Shown here one piece after another: positions 29,499 to 41,100 of a stretch of 64,000 nt of DNA (positions within the stretch are counted from its first letter, which is position 1; each line of letters begins with the position of its first letter). The notes below the pieces were generated by a model. That model was not told the DNA's origin and ran no database searches. It saw only the letters and a program-made list of their open reading frames with translations. The DNA is from Amphibalanus amphitrite. Its lineage: Eukaryota > Arthropoda > Thecostraca > Balanomorpha > Balanidae. Location: contig NW_024881532.1 in NCBI RefSeq assembly GCF_019059575.1, positions 434,001-498,000 of the forward strand. Direction: 5' to 3'. Made by a program: the position numbers and the translations under genes.

Positions 29499-29506
29499 GT
29501 CCCTGT

Positions 29507-32320
29507 CCTCTGATACACACCGTGCCGGTGTGAGCGGTCTCTTTGATCCGCCTCCGCTCCGGAATGGCTGCAGTGGTTCTGTGAGCCTTCGGACGGTGAA
29601 GGATGGCAGACGAGTGAAGGAGGAGCGCCCTCGCCACGGCTGGCCTAGGAGAGACAATGGGACCAACTGGGACGGGCGTCACTGCGGCACTCCGCGCGGG
29701 CGTCTGGGCCGACACCCACCGTTTGAGGTGCGGGGCGCCCGGCGCCTTGCACCCATCAGATAGGGAACCGCCTTACACTCACTACACGGGACCGCCCTGC
29801 AACCATGACCGGTGGGTGGGCTCGTCTGCCAGATTAAGGGTGTGTCCCGAAGGGGCGCCTATTACATAGACTAATTGCGTGGGTGTGAACGGTGGAGCTG
29901 CGCCTTTGTCGAAGTGTGGGTTGGTGCACCCTTGTCCATCCGTCCATCCGTCCTCCCGTCTGTATGAGAGAGTGGGTGGGCTGGTGACGACACTCGAAAC
30001 GCGGTGTGGGCTAGTGCACCATCCGCTGGCCCGAGCTCGTGTGAGTGTTGGTGCTGAGACACGGCTAAAAGTATAGATAGGCCGCTGTCTGTCCGTTCTT
30101 CTAACCGTCCGAGTGAGTGGGTGGATGCGTGACCGAGGGCCGTCCGTCGCTCGTGACACGGCTGGTCGCCCGCCCCGCCGCCCTAGACCCACCTCAGATA
30201 CCGCCCCACGGTGCCGTGCCTACCGCACCCCGTCAGCGCAGAGGCAACGGGCTCCTCTGGTGGATGACGGTGCTCCTAACATGCTGAAAACTGGCGTGAC
30301 GGGATGTTGGAAAGGCTGCCCGCGGCCCGGGCTGACGGCAGGCCGAAGCAATAGTTTGAAATCAGATAGACAAACAGCATCAGGCGAGCGTGTCTTCGAT
30401 TCAAGCAGCATTCACGCAGCAAAACAACAGTCCGCTAAGCTGCTAGGCTTGAATCAAGGCTATCTATTCAAAATAAACTTGGTCGCTGTAGGGGCTAGCT
30501 GGCTCGCGGCGGTGCTGTTTTTGTCCTGCTGCTCGGGCTGACCGGCGTCGGTCAGTGCCAATCACTGACGACCTCAGAGACGGCTGTGGCGGCTGATACT
30601 GGCGATATGTCCGGTAAGCGGAGCCATCCGACACCGATTGGAAGGGTGGTGGATTGAACTCCGTCGTTCTTGGGTCGGTTGGTGGGCGGTGGATGAGACG
30701 TCGCCTACCCGCGGGTTCGGTCAGACGTCCGATAAACGGGCGCCTCCGAGGGCCGGTCTCTGTTTACCCCGCTCTGTGACTGCTGCCGCTCGACGGACGA
30801 CCGTCACGGCCCGGCGTCTGGTGAGACTCAGTGGACCGGCGCCGACACGCCGCTGCAAATCCTGCGGCCATCGCAGGGCGCGCGGTGGGCGCCGCTTACG
30901 GACAGTGGGGGACGCGGCGCCGTGGAGGCGATGTCACCAACCTGTTCTGTAGGATGTGACGACAGTTATGCGAGTTTCTTGACGTTGATAATGCGTTTGT
31001 TTCCCGCAGAGTACCTACTCAAGATGATAAAAAGAATACCTGATTCCTCTTGATTTACCAGTTATGTGTCTTCTACAGCTCGCACTCCTATTCAGCATTC
31101 AGCATTCTGCGTATTTCAGCCTCTCAGATTGACGACCATAAATGTCAAGACCGGGACCCAATCCACTTGTCTGCGGTGGTGCGACGGTGTCTGGTTTCCA
31201 CTTGTTTTGCTTGTCGGGACACCCCTTTCCTATTAGCATTGGGTAAACGAACGACACGGCTGATGTGCAGCGGCAGAATTTGTTGACTGGAGATGATCTC
31301 AGTTGTGCCCTGTGGGCCGTCCTATTACGGTTTGAAGGAGATTGCTGTCAATCACGACAACAGTTTCTAGATATATTCTTTTGAATTGATTTGCAGCATA
31401 TAGACGATGGTCCTGTTCAGTAATCATATAGTCACTACCTTGTTTGGTCAAAATGATAACAGGCTGAATTTGAACATAATTATAATGCAATTAATGCAAT
31501 TACAGTCACTGCGATTCAAATGAGAGCCTCGACGAGATATAGGTAAGTGCCAATCTGTCTGAGTGTCACGTTTAGTATAAACATTCACGATTGTTGCGCA
31601 TACCTAACCCATATATTATCCTGAGCCATTGTTACCGGTACATCGGCATTGTTTCAGTGTCCCAAAATTGAGTTTTGTCTTGGGTGTCAGAGGGGAAAAT
31701 TACCTACCAAAAAGAGGGGAGAGAGTGGAAAACTGCTGATTCGATTAGATCAAAAAGGAGTGAGAAATGACAAAAAGCATGCATTTTATTCTAGGGTGTA
31801 GAATGTTTGATGCTAACTGGGCATCCACACAACTGTCTTTCTATAGGTAAAAAATCTATGTTTTCTTGGTTGGGACTTGGGAGTGGAAAATTGTTCTTAA
31901 AAATGGTGGTGAGAGTGGAAAATGAATTTCATTTGGATGTCGTTTCCCACCCAAATAGACAAATTTTGGGACATTGCATTGTTTCGCATTTTTGTCCGAC
32001 AGGATGGCCTCGAAACCGGTTCCACTAGCTTCATCTGTGCCCATAGGCCATATTACTGTTCATTATTCATGTTGAGTGACACTTTACGGTGTCACTGACC
32101 ATTGTTTTCGAAGGTGCAGGGTGTCACTGTCATAGTTTTTTAAAAGCAGATGTATTATTCAGAACATTTAGTTTCATTCGGCCATGTTTAGTTTGACCGA
32201 ACTAAATGAACATTTTAGTTCATTTAGTTCGGCCAGGTAACCAGCTAAGTTACTGCATATAAACTGCATGTTTACCCACGGCCGGACTAAGGACACCCCA
32301 GCAAACATGGATAGGTAATA
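29507..32320. other. Noncoding spacer
   Basis: No supported gene or RNA. The AT-rich part (31500-32250) contains repeated 'gagagtggaaaa' words (about 31725, 31885 and 31910) that hint at an old unclassified repeat. Confidence 0.5.
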
Positions 32321-32385
32321 ATATGCAACAGTGGCGGCGGATTCGATTTTGGCGTGGGGGGGCAAGATCCCAGTCGAGATGATGT

Positions 32386-32646
32386 CATAGGCGGATCCAG
32401 AAAGGCGTTTTCGACGCTGTAGGGGACATACCCCCCCAAAAAAAGTGTCCAAAATCCAAAACTCCTCGGATTTCGATTCCTTACGGATCTACTGCTGAAC
32501 AGTATAAAGCAAAAAAAAAAAAATCCTGATGAAAGTGTAATCATTAGGAAACATAAGGTACGTTTTGTCTCTTTCAGGCGATGCAGGGGCTAGGGGAGGG
32601 AGAGTAAATATTTGCTTTAAATGCCCGCTCCCTTGATCCGCCAGTG
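32386..32646. mobile_element. hAT-like MITE, nested (261 bp)
   Basis: Left end CATAGGCGGATCC, right end CACTGGCGGATCA (read inward). The flanks are GATGATGT (32378-32385) and GACGATGT (32647-32654), an 8-bp duplication with one substitution. It lies 57 bp inside the larger element. A degenerate relative is at 11337-11430. Confidence 0.75.
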
Positions 32647-33561
32647 GACGATGTAACGCTTTTCGTATTGCTAAAAGCTCCAATGGGAAAAGTTGTGCCA
32701 TAACCCGATCGCATATCAGATTTTGAAGAACAGTTCCAAACCTTTTGAAGTAGGCGAGCGCTATTCTTCAATGAGGTAACTCGTTACCATTTCCTCTGTT
32801 CATTCTACGTTCGATTTCCGTTTAACCTTCCTTTAAAAAGTATTTCTGAGACAGATATCAACTGAAACTAGCTCACAGCGGGAAGAGACCGCTCAAACAT
32901 TCAGAGACAGTCGGTCGCATCTAAACCTATTGGGACAGCGATCCGCCAGAAACCCTTCCCAAGGCAGTAGTTCGCCAACTAAGCTCACCGAGACGGGCTG
33001 TCTCGATGGGTTTATACAGTTAGCCTACAGCAAGGCTTAACTAAGGCCCAAACGCTCGTCAAGCTGGGAACGGAGGGCTGAGGTGAGGGAGCGTGGCGGT
33101 AAGCTGGGGTGAAGGAACGGTGGACTGGAACGAGAATCCAGAAGTTCTGGGTAGGGCGTTTCTTTATTAGGGCTTTAGGGTGCGCTGACTGTGGTAAGGT
33201 CCAAATTATCACACCAAATTTTGCCACGACATCTACCGGTTCAGGCACTCGAGAATCAGCGGCCAGTGATATCTGCAAAGACGAAGCATTTCCAACCCAG
33301 CTTCAGCCTGGTGTCAGGGACTCAGGGTGCCTCAGGTGGCTTTAATTACAGTTGCACATACCAAACGACCTCAGTGCAGCCAGTCTGTGGCCGAAACCAT
33401 TCGGAACAGACTTCAACAAAAAGTGAGACAAGGTTAGTGCTATCGTTAAGTGCCATTATAGACTTGGGCCCCGTTGGCTTGACCCACTGGAAGGTGGTAG
33501 TTATCGGACGCTGCGGGGCATACTCATTTTTCCAAAATGCCTCAGATTTTGCTTTCGTGTT

Positions 33562-33715
33562 CATAGGCGGCGGAACGGGAAGGGCACCGGGGCACCGTGC
33601 CCCCTTTGATTTTGGCATTTTAACGTTAGCCCTGTGAGCGTTGCATGGAAAGAATGGGACCAAAAGTCGGCAGTGCCCCCATCCCCCCTTAATTGAAGGT
33701 GTTCCGCTGCTACTG
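33562..33715. mobile_element. hAT-like MITE, nested (154 bp)
   Basis: Left end CATAGGCGGCGGAAC, right end CAGTAGCAGCGGAAC (read inward), with the exact 8-bp duplication TTCGTGTT (33554-33561 and 33716-33723). Purely noncoding. It interrupts the 2.4-kb hAT-like element. Confidence 0.85.
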
Positions 33716-34747
33716 TTCGTGTTTGATGCTCTTTATTCTATAGTCAGCCTTTAGACAGAGGGGGGCCACTAATGATCAGTGCCCTAACCCTCAAAAGTTT
33801 CCAACATTAATTTTTACTTTTTTTATAGTGAAAACTGAAATAAAGCGGATACTGAACTGTGAACATCCAGTTTTCACACTGGCCCCACACAAGCCTCCGA
33901 ATGCCCAAAGCAGATCTCTGATGACTGGCCTTTGGGTTTCATACCATACCGTACATTGGTCAATGTCGTCAATGTGTACTACCTCGCCGTTTACCATTTT
34001 ATGCGCTGGAAACTGTTGCGCTCGAAAAAATCAGGGGAGTGGCTTATTATGAGCGCTCATCAGTCCTAACTACCCGCAAGCGAATGGCTAGCCCTTCCGT
34101 CTCCGCTCGCTTGCGATTTGGCACTTATGTAGGTACAAAATAGAGGCAAACGACCACTGAAGGTATGAGTTGCGTCTCTTGCACACATCTATAAATCGAA
34201 TCGGAAAAGACAAAAAAATGATATAAAGCGGAAATGGTTAGCATTTACACATATTCAAAAGGCACCGTTGGACAAACTGTAGGAGCACATAGCTGCAATA
34301 TCAGGTTATAGAAATTTTCCTCATGTTTAGGGCACAAATTATGGAGGGGCAAGAATATACGTTTTCCCCTCCTCCAAAAGTTTCTTAGGGAACGATGCCT
34401 CCTCTGCCACCCCGTATCCGTCGCCCCTGTAAGCGGTCACTGAAGGCCTGGGTTGCACTTGCCGCTGCGTCACGTTGACGCTTATGCCTCCAAAACTAGG
34501 TTGAAGAGAGGAAAACTTCAATTGAACGTGAACGCTTGCCATTTAAGAAAGGCAACGTATGATAAAGTATATGGGCATCTGGTTACATCTTCAGATGATC
34601 GAACAGAATAATCAGATATATGGTTTCTTGTCTAAGCTTTGTCACAAATTATGGGGGGGCAAAAAGATACTTTTGCCCCCCCACGAGTTTGCCAGGGGGG
34701 GCAGCTGCCCCCCCTGCCCCCCCGAATCCGCCGCCCCTGATATGCAA

Positions 34748-35060
34748 GGGTCTGCGGGTAGGTTGATCAGTTCACTTTAATCTTTAATCTTTAATTGCAT
34801 CTTTAATTGCATCAAAGTTATCTATCGCCCAGGCACGTAACCAAAGACTCGCTACAGTTGTCGGCAGTTGATATGCCAATGCAAATTCTTACAGGAACAC
34901 CAGGCTCACCCCGAGCGTGCCACTGCCCGTTATTCGGACGAGTCTTTCGGATTTTCCTAAAATTCACGGCTCTGACACCGGTCTGATGCCATCAGTCACA
35001 TCACGGCTAGATTTCATGCAGATTTAATTACTCGTCACCCCTAGCCAGCAGTGTCGTGAC
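34748..35060. other. Short spacer between hAT element and CRE cluster
   Basis: Nothing recognised apart from a small direct repeat, ctttaattgcatctttaattgcatc, at about 34788-34812. Confidence 0.5.
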
Positions 35061-35092
35061 CGGGCCGACAGCGGTCACTTTTCTGGACGCAG

Positions 35093-35340
35093 TGACGTCA
35101 CTGACGTTACGTGGTCTGACGTGACGTGACGTGATCCCTCTGACGTGACGTTATCCAACGTGACGCTCTGTTCCGACCGTGACTCGCTGTACCCTGCGTG
35201 ACGTGACATCCTGTGATGTGACGTTCCGCTTCGCTCCTCGTCACCACACTTCCTTCAGCTGAGTGCCTCCGGCTGTTGTGACGCTACTCGCCGGGGCCGG
35301 GTCGTTGTGACGTCACTCGCTCTGGATGCTGTGACGTCAC
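35093..35340. promoter_or_regulatory. Cluster of TGACGT (CRE/ATF-like) sites upstream of integrin exon
   Basis: Three full palindromes TGACGTCA (35093-35100, 35308-35315, 35332-35339) and many TGACGT/TGACG half-sites occur within 250 bases, about 530-770 bp upstream of the integrin coding exon. The block could be an enhancer or a promoter, or simply a degenerate tgacg repeat. The flanking 35400-35700 is also rich in gtgactc words. Confidence 0.45.
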
Positions 35341-35865
35341 CCGCTTGCCGCCGCGCCCCTGTCAGCACCAACAGACAGCGCTGTTCCTTCCTGACTCGTG
35401 CGGCGGAGGCCGGCAGTCCGGCTGATGGAGGAAAGTGACCTCGGTGACTCACCGCTGTCAATGAAACACGGGACGCGAATGAATGTTCCCCGGCGGGTGA
35501 CTCCGGTCCTGACTCGTTGTGACTCACCCGTGAGGTGCGGTGTGGTGCTCTCTGAGTGGTTCGTTAGTGATGGGTCAGTGGTGACGCACCAACGACACGC
35601 AGCTGGCAGTGGTGACGGCGGAGGTGAATCGCTTCTCCCACGCTCTCAGCTTGCGGCGAGCGGGTGGGCGGAGTCAATTTCAGACGAGGTCACGCCCCAC
35701 TCCTCGTTTGTAGAGTCAATTGAGGGGTGAATGTGGGTAAGAGGGAGTGGGATTATTTGTAAGTCTGGAATCAGTGTGTGTAATTACATCGTTTATCCAT
35801 CGCCATGGCGCCTCATGTCTGGGCGTGTGATGAATCACATCAGCGTTCTTCTCTGTTTATTCCAG

Positions 35866-36137
35866 AACGTTCTAACCACCGAGTGTGACGGACAGTGCAG
35901 AAGTGCCTCGCTCCCGCTACGACTTCAGCTGGCCATCACTCGGACTCTGATAGAGATGTGGGCGCTGACCTGGGCCGCTGGGGCCCTGCTGGGCCTGCTG
36001 ACGGTCTCGACGGCGTTCAACCTGGACGGGAGGCACCCGGTCATCTTCCAGGGCCCGGTGACGGAGCCAGGAGTGGCGCGTGGTGCCTCCTACTTTGGAT
36101 ACGCCGTGGGGCTGACCAAGGCAGACGACGGCGCCTG
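35866..36137 (+). CDS. Integrin alpha subunit, first coding exon (signal peptide and start of beta-propeller)
   Basis: The exon begins after acceptor tctgtttattccag with about 90 nt of 5' UTR. The ATG is at 35956-35958 and the donor cctg|gtgagt follows 36137 (phase 2). Residues 1-21 form a signal peptide (MWALTWAAGALLGLLTVSTA), and the mature protein begins FNLDGRHPVIFQGP. The segment ASYFGYAVGL is the first FG-GAP blade, and the exon ends at ADDGAW. Integrin alpha subunits pair with beta subunits as transmembrane receptors for extracellular matrix. FNLD with SYFGYAV suggests the laminin-binding alpha6/alphaPS1-like group, but this is tentative with so little of the protein. The following intron is 14,988 nt. 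Confidence 0.85.
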
Positions 36138-36451
36138 GTGAGTACCGTGACGTCACGCATACAGAACACAGAACACAGAGAGAACCTTGACCATTGTTTG
36201 GTGCTGCATTGGTCCGTCAAGGCCGAGTTTGAAGGCATCACACATGAGCTGTTGGGCCTCTACTATGCATACAAATATTTTGCAAATCCTTATCGTTATT
36301 AGTTCAAAGATCTGTTCCAATAAAGTTTTAGATATTAATTGTGCTTCATTTTCGCCAATTTCATACTGCATATTTCGTCCATCATCTATATTGTGGCGCC
36401 GGTTCGCCCGGCACACTTATTTCCTTCGCATTTACATTTTACCGTGACCTA

Positions 36452-37643
36452 CTGTTAACGCCAGGCGCCTTGAGACCCTAATTTTTCGCGATTATTTTAA
36501 AATGCGTGGAATAATTTCAACCATATTTAGGAAATAGCTGTTTCAAGACCTGTCGAAACTTTTTCTTCAAATACATTTTGTTGTCACTTAAATATTTGTG
36601 GCACTTGTCATTGACTCGTAATGTTAACTGTTTTTCCATCCTGGATAGAGGCTTTCATACGTCATATGACATTAGGCTCCGCCCACGACTGCAGCATTGA
36701 CCCGTGCCCATCAGCGACCTCTGTACAAACGACACCCCTGCCATCTGTAAAGGACTATGAATTTCGCTGACGTTTCACCTGCTATGAATCAATTGCAGCA
36801 GACCGTCAAGTAAATGTTAGGCTCTTGTTGACTCTTGTATAAAGGACCAAGAGGACCATCACTCCTCAACCTACTACTCACACGTGCTTCAAACAAACGT
36901 TAAGGATTCCTAACAAATACGATTGTCGATGTAGGATATCTGTTTGAAATACGAGCGAGCCTTATGATGTGAAGCGAAGGCAATTAACTTATTATTGCGT
37001 TGTTGGATGGTTGCATAGCGATGTACAAATCGGCAGCTACTTGGTGACATCCGACATCCCATTATTGCATTATCTGCAACGCCATAGGCTTTAAATACAG
37101 GTGAATATTTCCTAAAGTTATATGCCATCTGCCCGTCATTTGCAGCTTATAAAAACTAAAACAAATATCAGCGAACATATCAGCATTGTACAAGCAATGC
37201 GCATTGAGCATTTATGGCTCTTCAGTCATCATGTCGCTCTTTGGGCACTGTCAGCCAAGACGTTACGCACAACTCCGCCGGCTCTCGGCACCACTCGACC
37301 GTCCCCGCTCCCCGTCACAGCGAGAGGAGCGAGAGTGACCGCGCGCCGGCCCGAAACCGCCGCAGGCCAAGACCACAGAGGCGGGGCTTAGCTGTGACGT
37401 CATAACGTATCACAGACTGACTGGTGATAGCCTCTACACACCGGGTGAAAATCTTGCTCGAAATTTAACATTACGAGTCAATGAGAAGTGCCTGAAATAT
37501 TGAAATGGCGATAAAATATCTAAATTGTAAAAGTTTCGGCAGGTCTTGAAACGGCCATGTCCTGAGCTTGGTTGAAATTCTTCCACGCATTTGAAAATAA
37601 TCGCGAAAAATTAGGGTCTCAAGGGGTCTGACGTTAACAGTAG
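36452..37643. mobile_element. Foldback-type element with long inverted repeats (about 1.2 kb)
   Basis: 36452-36631 and 37460-37643 are inverted copies, starting ctactgttaacg at both outer ends. They share words such as ttgagaccctaatttttcgc and tcattgactcgtaatgttaa. Weaker inverted similarity continues inward (tagaggct...atacgt...) to arms of perhaps 250-300 bp around a centre of about 650 bp. No clear target duplication or transposase was found. Confidence 0.75.
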
Positions 37644-37998
37644 TCTCTGGCTGCTGCTTCTCCAGACAAATCCATGACGTACCAGACACACAGATGGTTG
37701 TATGTTAGTTTTGCCCATCCTGGTCGGCCCTTATCTGTGATATTTTCCACCGGCCTAGTGTCCGACGCGTTCCATCTGCCCGTATCCCATGTTGCTGGCG
37801 TGTGCGCTGACCGCGCTATCCAGCCGTCCACCATCCAGCCCCGGGGGCTACGGATGACCTTGAGAGGAACACAGGAAGGGGTGGGTCCTCGCCAGGTGTG
37901 GCTACCTCCTCCAATCATGTGATGTCATGGACGCCCGACGGGAGGGGGGGGGGAGGAGTTGCCGATAGTGATCTGGGCAGCTGGAGACTGGCGGCGCT

Positions 37999-38148
37999 CC
38001 GTCTACCGTCTGCCGTCTGTCCTGCCATATGTTCGTCTGCCGTCTGTCCTTCTGTCCGTCTGTCCTGTCCGTCCTTCCGTCTGTCGTCTGTCCGTGTGGC
38101 CGTCTGTTCGTCAATCTGTCCTCTGCAGTCTATCCATCTGTCCGTCTC
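37999..38148. repeat. CCGTCTGT-type low-complexity array
   Basis: Degenerate tandem array of ccgtctgtcc/tgtccgtctg words, about 150 bp, in the integrin intron. The open frames through it are repeat artefacts. Confidence 0.8.
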
Positions 38149-41100
38149 AGCTGGCCTTCATACCCGCTCCCCCTCCCCCACCCACCACCCACTCCCTCCG
38201 GAAGACCGCCCCGACACCCAGCCCAGGCTCCCTCACCGCCTTCCTGTCCGTCACGAACACCCCGTCACTGCCAGCCCACGGTGACTCGACTGTCGCCACG
38301 TCACGGGCGCCGTGACGCGTCACGCTCCGTGACCCTCGGCAACAGACCGTCCGGCGTCCCTGTCTCCGGCGATTGAAACGAAGCGACCGGAAGGAGTGCC
38401 GGCTTTTTGATGAAGTGGGCCGTCGTGTCTGTCACACGGTCGTCATACGGCTGATATTGTTATGACGTGTGCGAGGAGCTTTGATCTGAAGTTGGGATTG
38501 TGTTGTCTGTTGGGAGCAGGTTGAGACGCCAGACATCGTTGATGGTTTTTTGGTCGATTTTATCGCATCAGTAGACGATCTGAATGCCTGATTTACAAGG
38601 AAACGTCCCCTTGGCGCAACTGTCAGATCGGGCTGATTGCATGTCTAACCAGCTTCCTGATCGCGTCCCCCTCGTCCTTCCTGTCTATTATTCGTCATCC
38701 AACTCAATCTACCGCCTGTTCCCCTCCATTCCGCCACGTGATCTGCGGGAAAAGAGAACAAAGGAGGACTTTGAATTTCAGCAGCTGCCGTAAAGCGACG
38801 TGTAGTTGGGACGCGCCCGAAGCAGGATGCTGCCTATCTTTAGATAATCTGTTTCTACTTCTTGGCGACAAGTGCGATGTAAAATTCATTGCCGTTTGCA
38901 CGTACGAATACCTGTACACAACGCACAGCATAGAGCACCTTGTGACTTGCATCCTGTAGGGCTCTGCGTCTCCCTCCGTCCTCGTCTCTCACTCCGCTTA
39001 CCACCAGTGTGTCTGCTGACTGTATAAATGACGCTGCAGCGTATACATAAAATGCGGGAAGTTGTTGGCCAGAGGCCTCTGCAGGTGCACGGTTCAAGCG
39101 GCACCGCTGGCGGCGGCCCGGGTCAGGGGTGAGCCGGCGGGTGGTGGCCCTCCGCCGCCGATCGGTGACCCGTGACCCGTGACGGCGCGCTGTCTGTCAG
39201 AGCCGTGACTACGCCTCGTCCCTCACCGACGGCCCCGATCGGGCTGGGCTCTCAGTTCTCACTTCTCAGTTCTCACTTCTCACCAATCGGACGTGCTCTC
39301 TCTGGTCTGTCACTAACTCCGTGCCCGCCGTACGCCCTTGGAATTGTGAATTCCGTCTCTGCCTTCCCTCACTGAACGCCAGCCGGTCATTCTCATTAGC
39401 ATGTCCTCTTCGACAACCACTCGGCCCCTGAGCCACTGCACTATCGACTGGCCAGCGTCTCCCTTCCAGTGGACAGGGCTGGCCGGCTCGTCTGGCCGCC
39501 CGGACCGCCAAGGCTGCCGGTGGAGCGTGGTGACAAACACTCGCCTCCTCTGCCCCCCCCCCGTCGGCCGGCCCGCCGTCGACTGGGTGACCGCTTTCCC
39601 GGAAAGTGGGCTCTAGGGTGGCTCGCTGCACTGAGAGCGTAGGCTGCGCGGCGCGGTGGTGTGCGTTGCGCCGTTGCACCGTTGCGCATTATGAACGTGG
39701 TTGTGACGTCAGTTCAGGATGGGCTCGGCTCGACCGTTTGCCGTTGCGGGTGGTGGGTGTGGGTGCCGGGCTCCTGTCAGACCCCTGGTGGGTGCCGGCA
39801 CCCCGGCTGACCGACGTTGCCGCACCGCCGCACCCCCGTGTGCCGCCCACTGCGTCGGACCGGCTCGCGTCGGGGGAGTTCACCACAGCTCACCACGAAC
39901 GAGCGAATTGAGGGACAGCCGGGCGGACGGCGGGCGGCAGAGTGTGATATACTGCTGGTCGGGCCGCGGCGGTGGTGTTTGGTGCGGGCTCACCACCACC
40001 CATTGCACCGCCGGCCGCACCGCGTGACCGCCGCGGGCCCGATGGGTGGGAACCGCACCGCCGCGCGGCCGGCGCGGCGGGCGGGCGGACGGGCGGCAGA
40101 CACCCACCCCGGCTTCGCCGGTAACGCTCGGTGGCTCGCCGCCCTCGGGCCACCGCTGCTTTACCGGCGGCGTGTCGCCGTTTGCCAGCCGACTGTCTGA
40201 CCGATACCGGAGCAGAAGGGTTATGTCGAATCACGTGACTAGAACCGGACCGCGGTACGCGCTGATAATTAGTGTCCCCACTCGGCGGCACCGCCGGGCG
40301 TTAATTGGGCATGCCAGATAATGAGCGAACCAGCCCCGGTGTCGCTCTTCACGCCTCATTGGGTGATTGGATCGGGCATCCACGTGGTAGATCGATTGAT
40401 TGGTGAGCGCTGCAGCGGTGCTTCAGGAAGTGACTGGGAAATTATCTCACTGGAAGTGCACCTGTAGCGCAAGCAGGCGACCGGAAAACGTAAACCGACT
40501 CGTGCTATTTCACGGTGAGTTTCGTCGAAATAGCCGTACGTAATGCGTTTGGATCCCATTTTCTTGTCGGCGGTATGACAGCATGGAGTCGATGTAAGCG
40601 ATTATCCCTGATATCAGCCAGCTGAGCCATTAACGCTGCTTCCTGTGGCACCGAGGAAATTTAAACAACGCCGCTGGAAGCCCCAAAACGGCGCTCGTTT
40701 CCCAGGGGTTCCATGGGAGTCCAGCGCCTGTGTTCTGTCTGTAATCTCGACACACCAGCACGGGTCCCGATTGGAGGGCTGCGGCCGGTCCGCGAGCCAT
40801 TGTGAGGGTGTGCTCCCTGGCGCGCCGCCCGCCCCTGACGCCTCCGATTAGCATAATTACCCACCGACGCACACGGCGGTCGGCCGGGCGCTGTCTCCGT
40901 GCCGAGTGGCTTTCGGCGGCCGGTCACCACTCGAGAGTCGCGGCTCGCGAGGACACGTGGCGAGCCGCAGTGACCTGCCGACGCAGCGCCGCGAGCGTGA
41001 CCAACCTGAGTCCCCCGGGAGCCACCGGCGGGCCGTCCCCGCACGTGTCTGCACTGCGTGCCGCGTGCCCATCCGCTGCGACAGCCCGCCTGAGAGCGGG

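Larger units (their letters stand above)
32329..34739. mobile_element. Non-autonomous hAT-like element of 2.4 kb with nested insertions
   Basis: The left end CAGTGGCGGCGGATTCG and right end CAGGGGCGGCGGATTCG (read inward) are flanked by an exact 8-bp duplication ATATGCAA (32321-32328 and 34740-34747), 2.4 kb apart. No transposase domain was recognised. Two smaller hAT-like elements are nested inside (32386-32646 and 33562-33715). A second right-end-like segment (34331-34429) resembles the true right end (34642-34739), suggesting an internal duplication or an older copy. G runs beside both ends are characteristic. Confidence 0.82.
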
